From the NCBI GenBank assembly GCA_964030785.1, contig OZ034970.1, forward strand, positions 1,732,911 through 1,796,910: DNA of 64,000 nucleotides, written 5' to 3'. The stretch is from Siderastrea siderea (lineage: Eukaryota > Cnidaria > Anthozoa > Scleractinia > Rhizangiidae). Below are positions 57,833-64,000 of this stretch, piece after piece. The notes below the pieces were generated by a model that saw only the letters and a program-made list of their open reading frames with translations, was not told the origin of the DNA and searched no databases. The translations under genes were made by a program, and so were the position numbers. The stretch's first letter is position 1. The number at the start of each line of letters is the position of its first letter.

Positions 57833-60800
57833 GATAATAATTATAACAACAAAAAGTTTGTAGAGCATTTTTTCTCAATGATCCAAAAGCACTTCTACAT
57901 AACAATTAATTAAATAATTTAAAATGGCTTTAAAAACGTAAAAGCTAAGACTTGGCATCCCAGAGCTAAGACCTGGCATCCCCCAAGAACGCCACAGGCA
58001 AGTCAGCTGAGGACTTTTAACTCTAGTTAAAAGGAGGATATACATACAAGCATGCGCAAATTTATCAAGAAGATTAAGCCTGGCAATTCTCTGTATCACC
58101 TTAATAGTGGCAGCTTGAACATCTCACAGTCATCGATCAATATTTCTTATGATCTAGTCAAGAATACTTTTCCAGGCTGGCATCCACAGACAGACGCAGC
58201 TGCTTTGTAAGTCATAAGTACTATAGCATGCTTTCCCATTAACTGTATGTAATTATTTAATAACAGCTAGTTTACAAACAACAATTATTGTTGCTGTTGT
58301 CATATTTAAAATTATATTTTTCATAGCTGACACTGCTTGTAATTCAGACTGCAAAAAGGTGAGAATTAACAAATCATTTTATTTCATGAAAAATCCCTAC
58401 CTATAATATACTTTGCATTCTGGATAGCAGCTCTTGTACAGTCCACACTTGGACCCAGAGTACAGAACCCATGTTTGTCAGGTGGACTAACTTGTATAAG
58501 GGCGACATCCAGATCAATTATCTTCCGGTGGAAAAGAAGAGGAATCTCACTCAAAAAGATGGGTGTGAAATCAGCACGGCCCTCGTTAACAGCTCTACGG
58601 CAGTTGGCACCAGTAAACAAGGAATTGCTTCTAAAAATGCCTGCAAAAATTAACAAACAATGAGTGAACTGTGAACAACTTGTTGAGAGTGCAGGACTAG
58701 TTTATTCTCTGTTGCAGAAAGATCTATCTGCTCTTTGGCAATCTAGCTCATGCCTATTAAAAATTAAAAAACAACTGATTTACACAGGTAACTTGTTAGT
58801 AGGTTACAGAGTTGCTTTGCAAGTCAAGTCAAGTCATAACAAGCTGGAGGTGGGGGTTACTCCCTATAGTGTGCTATATGGGGAGGCTCCACCCAAAAGG
58901 GGTGCCTTTTTCAAGCTCACATTATATAAAAGGGTAAGGAAATTGCCATTCTAGTATTAAACTCATCGCCAATAGATGAGCTTGGGGAGGGTGCCTATGA
59001 GAGCGGGTGGTGGTTCCAAGGCGAAAAACGAGTCGTGAGCAGGGTATGCAGGTATCCATGGCAACTCTGAGAGTGGCAACCACCCACCAGACACCGTCAC
59101 ACTGACCAAGTCAGTGGAGATACTTACCAACCCTAAACTTACCAGATCCACCAATGGGGGAGGGAGGGTGAGGGAGAAAACAGCAGCGCAAACGCACATT
59201 TCAGAGCTAAAAACAAACTGCACAACCTCACACAGCTGGAACGCACAATACGTACAATTCGAGAAACCCATATGTCACGTCATGGCACATGGTCTACTGT
59301 TTACCGCTGACCAGCACTGGTTTGACTTTAACTTAGCCTACATTACATTTAGCCTCATTACAAAAGGGTCACAAAATCAGCAGCAAAGTGGAAGAAATCT
59401 CAAAGGGTGCCACATTTTGGCAGAAATGACTGCTCATCTGAATCAGAATGACTGAAATCCCAGGAAAAACAGGCGATTAGGGGAATTCTATTGTTTTGGC
59501 TTATCCTTGAGGTATAAGAAAGGGATGCAATTTTACTCTAGGTATATGAAAGTGGTACCATTTTGGTAAGAGTTAGTATAATAAAGGGTAAGGGTTTGAA
59601 CCTCTGGGCAGAGCCTCCCCTTACAAAACTTTATTCAGTAGCCCCCAGGATGTAAATGTAAATGTAAATGTAAATTGATGATTATAGTGGTCAACGCGCT
59701 TAGCTATCCTCGGTACTGCCTTACGACAGACCAGCTATTTCACAGGCGTGCCACTCAAACAAATGAAACAAATATTGTAAATGAAACATACCGTAACATG
59801 TTTTAAGAATCCCAACTGGCGGGAGGCAAACCAGTTGGCTATTTACAAGCGCAGCCGAAGGATTTATAACTCGGGACTGCCGTGAAACAAATCCATGAAG
59901 TGCTCAGAGTGGGATTCGAACCCGGGACCCATGGACTCGAAGTCCAACACCCTAACCACTCAGCCACCCTGCCTCCTATGGACTGTGGATAAAAAGTCAC
60001 TACTGAGCCAGACACTACTGTTAGTGTTTGAAGTTTAAGGTAAGACTATTATTTTCATGTAAAAAGGGAATTGTGTACAATAGAACAAAAAAGAAAACAA
60101 GTGGAAAAAAAAAACTGGTCAGTCTGGCTGGCCCCCGCTGAATGCCAAGTTTTCCTTGGCAACCACTTTGTCTAAATTTCTTTTACTCTCAGTCCAATCT
60201 CTGTATTTGAAGACTGTGGTAAGCTACAAACTCTCCAACTAAAGGTTATTTCTTTTTCTTGTTAACCAAGTTGATAAAAAATCTCCCCTTGTAAACAGCC
60301 TAAACCCACCAACCCTTCCACTCCAACATGCCTACACCAGTTACATGTACCGTCAAACTCAGGTGACACAACAGTGTCATGCCCTTCTGTGTGGATGTGA
60401 ATCAGTTCCACATTCTTCAACTGCGCCTCCTTTCCTCTCTTAGCCAGCGCATCTAGCAATGGGATGGGAGTTGCAGCTCCTCCATGCACAAATACTTTCA
60501 TTCCTAAAACAATGTAAATCATAAGGAAAACATAGTTGGCTAGGTTAAGTTCACTGTTGGAGCTCTTACAAAAGTCTGGATTTTTTTCGGGATTTTTAGA
60601 GCTTCCCAGGATTTTTAGAAAACTATATGATTTTTAGAGATTTGGAGGGATTTTTAGAAATTTCAGTGAATATTTTCAAGGTATTTGTTTATTTGTTGCA
60701 AAAAGCTTGAAACTTGGGAAAGTTTTGTCTCAAGTGATCCTAAAGCCTTTGTTTGCAATGTTTTGATGCCCCCTCACAGTATCGGTCAGCGGTTTTACCC

Positions 60801-63600
60801 ATAATCCTGCATTCTTTGTTGTGAATGAGTTCAAAATGGTGGGCTCAGCATAGCTTGTTGATTTGAAATCCTAGCCAAAGTCATAGAATTTTCACCACAG
60901 GTCACCCAGTTTTTATAATATAGGATTTTTTGAGATTTTTAGGAGTTTTTATGAGAAATTTAGAGGTGGAACCGGAGATTTTTAGAACATTTTTGGAGAA
61001 ATCCCAGAAAGATTTTTAGGCTGGCCACTTTTGGGGATTTTTGTAGCTAGGCCTAAGCTCTTAGCTCTGGCTTTCTTTTTTAGACCATGAGAAGTCTCTC
61101 TTTCTGCTCAGGGATAGTTGAGGCAAACAAACAAGTGAGCAACTGAGCACGATAATTGTCTGTGGTGTTGAACAGTACCGACTCGACACGCGCATTATGT
61201 TTCAATGCAGCAGACAATTCAACGAGGCAGGCGCTCTTCGGCTTGCTTGCTTGTTTGTTTTCCTCGACTATCCCTGAGCAGAAAGAGAGACTGCTTATAG
61301 TCTTTTCTTTACCTTGCCCTTGCATTTTGATCTGCATTTTTGATGAGCATATGCACAAACTTGCGCTGCTTTTGTTTTACATGTGATTCAAGACCAACAG
61401 TTTGCTACTACTCATTAGTCTCCTACGCAGCCGTTTTTAGTGGCGTCACGCAACGCATCCCCCACAAACGGCTGCTGAAAACTGAACTGCATTCCTTTCC
61501 CGACCTTTAGCCAATCACAGCTCTGGTTCTAGAATTCAGAACCGTCGTGCGCCAAATGCTCTGTTGGGAGACTTGCCCAATCACATCTTGTGTTTTATCG
61601 GTGACTCACGTGTACATGACAAATGCAAATCAAGATGTTGATTTGGGAAGGCATTCAACACGAGACGATACGGATGATTTCCAATTGGCGATAACAGACC
61701 AGGAAAGTACACAAGAGGCCTCGCAACATCAGACAAGGGCTTACTGTTAGAATCAAGCAGGAGTCCGAGAAGGACAAGTGTAGAAGCGGTAGCTTCTGTT
61801 CCGAATCGCAGCGATTTCGAAGCTTCAATTTCCCTCGAGGGTTTCCAGGGCTGACAAGAAGCGGAGCTTCGTCGGGCTTTCCATCTTCAGATCGCAGCAG
61901 CCGTTTAGCTCTCGGTTTCTCTCTGGCTTTGAAGGCCTCCTCAATTTCCTTTTTGACTTCTTGTAAATTATCAGCAGCCCGCTGAATTGAAACCTTAACA
62001 AGCACTTACAGCAAACGCGCTTGCAAATAACGGAAATAAACAAATCAGAGTTATTGGAGCAATTAATATTGATATTTAATGCGGACAGGACAATTTCTGC
62101 AAAATTTGAGCACTTTTCCCGAAAATAAAGATTTTTTCATTCACCGTACAAAGTGAGAACACGTAAAACACTTTGAACCGCTTTCTACAAATTTCTTCGG
62201 TGTTTCAGTCATCCAAAACGGAATCACTAGCTAAGATTTCTGTCACATCACCGGAAAACCCCCAGCCGCATTTTAGGTCATCGTCAACTTGCCGCGACGT
62301 GATTGGTTGTTTCAATTTACCGCAAACACAAAAGGAAAGGAATGCTGTTCAGTTTTCAGCAGCTGTTTGTGGGGCGAGCGTCGCGTGACGCCACTAAAAA
62401 CGGCTGAGTAGGAGACTAACTACTCATATGCAGCAAGAAAAGTTTCTTATGTGTCTGGAGAGGCTGGCAAAGGGCATTTTCAAGAACTCAGTGAATTGGA
62501 ATAGTTTTAAGTGCTGTGAAATGTGATCTTCTAAGCAGAAGTGTAGAGAATTCCTGTCTTGTGAACTTTTAATGATGTGCCGAAACAAACCTCACATGAA
62601 AATGAAAGCTATTAGGGTAAAGCAGTAAGCTAGGGTCAATGATTTATTTACGGTAGCACTTTCTCCATTCCCTCTGTGCCCCCTCCACCCCCCTCCCCCC
62701 CCCCCCCCCACCTCAACTCCTCTGCCTGATTATTTTTAATTCATATTGCCACACTTGGGTTTACTGAGCAAATGTGTCAGCTGGCAACAGGATCTCCCCC
62801 GCCTAATTAAATTATTCACACCAGCTGACATTTACCTCTTAGTGCTAAATTCGGAGGCCTATCATTTCGTTTCTATCCATTGCACCCCCCTCTCCCCTCC
62901 CTACAAACACCCAAAATAAGCTCCACAAAAATGCTTATTGAACATCCAATCGATTATTTCGCGACTTTTACGCTATGGCAATCTCACTAAACTAGTAAAC
63001 TTCAAGCAACATCATTTTCACATGAAAGATTCGACAATTTTACAGTTAAAAAGGAAGAAAATGCTTTTCGAATTTGTTCGTGTGCATAAGCTAAAAGCTT
63101 GCAAATTAAGTCACGAATTCCAAATAGGCCAAGCCCCACTTTATTTCTCACCTGACTCGACAACTTGTACAGCTTCTTCGGGTGACTTCCATGCCGGTGT
63201 TTTGCCCGGTAAAGGATGAAACGGTTCGGACGCATAGGTATAAAAACTGCGACCTAAAAAACAGATTTAAAACAAAATGGTAATGGCTTTGCATAAGCGA
63301 ACCCTAATTACTACAGAGCTCGAAATACATTCGAGTTTTAAGCTGAATTTTTAATATTAGAAGACAAATATGCCTACTTCTTTCTCTTTTAGCGAAGTTT
63401 AGGTTAAAAAAAGAGCAAATTAAATACGCGTGAAAGGAGCGACATAATTACAGCAGTTCAAACGAAAGGTTATGCTCACCAGGTTTATAGAATTCTTCAC
63501 GCCGGTTTTTCAGCGAGTAAATGCACCTCGTTTGCGAAAGCAATGCACGCTCAGATAGCGGCCGTAATAACTTGGGTAGCTGTGAAAACAGAGCAGACAT
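50801..63600 (-). CDS. mitochondrial acetate:succinate / 4-hydroxybutyrate CoA-transferase family protein
   Basis: Nine exons, 5' to 3': 63600-63480, 63255-63152, 60503-60351, 58640-58401, 57662-57474, 56544-56329, 53684-53547, 52911-52783, 50988-50801. The enzyme moves CoA between short acyl acids; animal homologues make acetate in anaerobically working mitochondria. Residues 1-~38 (MSALFSQLPKLLRPLSERAL...) form a basic presequence. Family motifs in order: FVHGGAATP, SLFTGANCR, VSPPDKHGFCTLG, NPRCPRTHG, EDGATLQMGIGSIPDA, then SCIEVDLTGQVVSDSIG, whose Glu is the likely catalytic residue, YSGVGGQVDFLRGA, and VVTTRAHVHYLVTEYGIAYLFGKNLRQ. Exons 3-9 keep phase and reach the stop. Exon 1 to exon 2 is out of frame by two bases (a TA run near 63240), the only break; without it the product would be 491 residues. 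Introns carry many transposons. Confidence 0.85.
50989..51382. other. CoA-transferase intron 8, right end
   Basis: Non-coding sequence between the last exon and a Harbinger-like MITE. Confidence 0.4.
51383..52175. mobile_element. Harbinger-like MITE (793 bp) in intron 8
   Basis: Inverted repeats of about 55 bp start GGGACCGTTCAT and share GGCTGGTGGGATTTGA. TTA is duplicated at both ends (51380-51382, 52176-52178), as in PIF/Harbinger elements. Non-coding, with a 14-G tract near 52027. Confidence 0.8.
52176..52782. other. CoA-transferase intron 8, left end
   Basis: No element or gene recognised. Confidence 0.4.
53215..53445. repeat. degenerate ~40-bp tandem repeat in intron 7
   Basis: About six loose units around GGTCCGTCTGNTTAATTTTA / GGGACCAT. 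Confidence 0.6.
53736..54605. mobile_element. CAGGG-ended transposon (870 bp) in intron 6
   Basis: Ends CAGGGCTAAAAATTAAC and the complement of CAGGGTTAAACCGTGG, with an exact 5-bp duplication ACAGG (53731-53735, 54606-54610). Subterminal motifs TGGTCGCCACTCGGGCC and GGTCGCCCGTGGCGAC are inverted. Non-coding. Related at its termini to 20310-21327. Confidence 0.8.
54703..54880. mobile_element. 178-bp MITE in intron 6
   Basis: Inverted ends begin GTTCCAGAAAATATCCATAC, followed by TCCC and an imperfect ACAGAGG. No convincing target duplication. Confidence 0.75.
55092..55995. mobile_element. MULE-like foldback element (904 bp) in intron 6
   Basis: Inverted arms of ~355 bp occupy most of the element. 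Each outer end is a minisatellite of CTCGCCACCAACCA-type units; the inner arms share ACGGTTTACAGT-type and GGGGACAGTGCC segments. An exact 9-bp duplication CAATTTAAT flanks it (55083-55091, 55996-56004). Long arms and a 9-bp duplication fit Mutator-like elements. No transposase. Confidence 0.85.
56545..57473. other. CoA-transferase intron 5
   Basis: Non-coding. No element with clear ends seen. Confidence 0.4.
57733..57832. repeat. AAT/ATT microsatellite in intron 4
   Basis: Imperfect AAT run followed by its inverted ATT run, able to form an AT hairpin. Confidence 0.9.
57833..58400. other. rest of CoA-transferase intron 4
   Basis: AT-rich, with a short direct repeat of AGCTAAGAC(T/C)TGGCATCCC at 57944-57980. 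Nothing else recognised. Confidence 0.4.
58851..59647. mobile_element. TGGGGG-ended MITE (797 bp) in intron 3
   Basis: Imperfect inverted ends TGGGGG(T/C)TACT share GGGGAGGCTC ~30 bp inward, with inner inverted motifs AAAGGGTAAGG / GGTATATGAAA. Non-coding. Target duplication not clear. Confidence 0.7.
59807..59976 (-). mobile_element. tRNA-derived SINE
   Basis: The minus strand starts with a tRNA-like head at 59976-59902: A box TGGCTGAGTGG, GGTTAGGGTGTTGGACTTC and a consensus B box GGTTCGAATCC. A body containing an AACTGG/CCAGTT hairpin follows. The acceptor stem does not pair, so it is not a working tRNA gene. Confidence 0.75.
59977..60350. other. rest of CoA-transferase intron 3
   Basis: Intron sequence with A-rich and pyrimidine-rich stretches. 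Nothing recognised. Confidence 0.4.
60545..61070. repeat. GATTTTTAG-rich repeat element in intron 2
   Basis: At least a dozen GGATTTTTAGA-like motifs cluster at both ends of this stretch, with AGCTCTTA-type termini in opposite orientation. It is probably a transposon with subterminal repeats. Confidence 0.5.
61083..61302. mobile_element. 220-bp MITE in intron 2
   Basis: Inverted ends of about 55 bp share AGTCTCTCTTTCTGCTCAGG and AAACAAACAAG. A related solo end is at 36405-36504. Confidence 0.8.
61416..62418. mobile_element. MULE-like element (1003 bp) carrying an exon-like segment
   Basis: Inverted arms of about 115 bp start TAGTCTCCTAC(G/T)CAGCCG and include TTTTTAGTGGCGTCACGC and CTGCTGAAAACTGAAC. 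An exact 9-bp duplication ACTACTCAT flanks it (61407-61415, 62419-62427). The interior holds the minus-strand coding-like segment at 61745-61981. Confidence 0.85.
61745..61981 (-). pseudogene. exon-like coding segment inside the MULE-like element
   Basis: 237 nt, 79 codons, open in frame, bounded by an acceptor (TTCAATTCAG) and a donor (GTAAGC), phase 0 at both ends. The peptide starts RAADNLQEVKKEIEEAFKAR (predicted helical, charged), continues with KPRAKRLLRSEDG and ends Leu/Ser-rich. I do not recognise it. It cannot serve as a cassette exon of the surrounding gene, whose intron 2 is in phase 1. Confidence 0.5.
62428..63151. other. left part of CoA-transferase intron 2
   Basis: Non-coding, with a C-rich tract (62680-62711). 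Confidence 0.45.
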
Positions 63601-64000
63601 TTTTTAGAAACTGTCTATCTTTATCTCCTTCAGACGAAGTCAAAATACGCAGCTGAGTTTGATGAAAATATTATCATACAGTTTTCCCTTTCCGTTACGT
63701 GACAAACTGCACGGCTGGTGCGCCTGATCACCGGTGGGGTCGCCATATTTGGCATGTAGAGGAAAGCCGCTGGTGACTTTTTGTCAATATCGCAGCCAAT
63801 AGTCACGCAACGCTTAATCCCAAAGAGTTGTTCTGTAAAAATATCATTCAAGAGCAAACAAAGAAAAAGGACCAAATAAAGTTCGTCAATAAACGTTCAC
63901 TTACGGAGCTTGATAATTAGCTAGTTCTTAATTTATAATTGTTTTATGAAGAACAGTGAAAATTAAAAGCTGCCAAAATTATTGGTGACCTTGAACCCGA
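63601..64000. other. putative promoter region of the CoA-transferase gene
   Basis: Sequence upstream of the minus-strand start codon. No exon of a divergent gene is convincing. Confidence 0.35.

Noticed and set aside
59902..59976. Functional Ser/Leu-type tRNA gene on the minus strand
   Set aside because: A and B boxes are good, but the acceptor stem does not pair and a SINE body follows.
63630..63875. 81-residue minus-strand ORF upstream of the CoA-transferase
   Set aside because: No splice connection to exon 1, which has its own start and presequence; no family match.

Overview
The window is animal nuclear DNA and reads most naturally as a cnidarian, probably a stony coral. The reasons are AT-rich sequence, spliced genes with GT-AG introns, very many short non-autonomous transposons, tRNA-derived SINEs, long C or G homopolymers, and a rhodopsin-like receptor of the single-exon type common in corals. 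The species call is inference. All exon models below were built by eye from splice signals, reading phase and family conservation.

Layout. 605-11380 is a three-fold tandem repeat (units of 3591, 3592 and 3593 bp) ending inside the first membrane segment of a GPCR gene; only the last unit runs into the intact gene (11195-12385, +). 14512-16215 (-) is a single-exon, probably mitochondrial, helical-repeat (OPR/FASTK-like) protein. 16.2-22.5 kb is gene-poor and holds a TTAA-flanked MITE, a SINE, microsatellites and a 1-kb CAGGG-ended transposon. 22659-38741 (+) is a 16-exon gene for a 1478-residue ankyrin-repeat HECT ubiquitin ligase, with transposons in most of its larger introns. 38.7-42.1 kb is mostly unassigned. 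42162-46797 (+) is a two-exon gene for a 341-residue single-pass membrane protein with one C2 domain. 46.8-50.8 kb is non-coding with small repeats. 50801-63600 (-) is a nine-exon gene of the acetate:succinate / 4-hydroxybutyrate CoA-transferase family, probably mitochondrial, whose introns are packed with mobile elements.

The five genes show no sign of working as a pathway: one receptor, one presumed mitochondrial RNA-associated protein, one ubiquitin ligase, one membrane C2 protein and one mitochondrial CoA-transferase. This looks like an ordinary animal neighbourhood shaped by transposons.

Best candidates for follow-up are the recent 5'-end triplication of the GPCR; a ~199-residue acidic insert with UIM-like repeats inside the HECT domain; a 2-bp TA excess that puts exon 1 of the CoA-transferase out of frame with the rest; MULE-like elements with exact 9-bp target duplications, one carrying an exon-like coding segment; and two CAGGG-ended elements with 5-bp target duplications.
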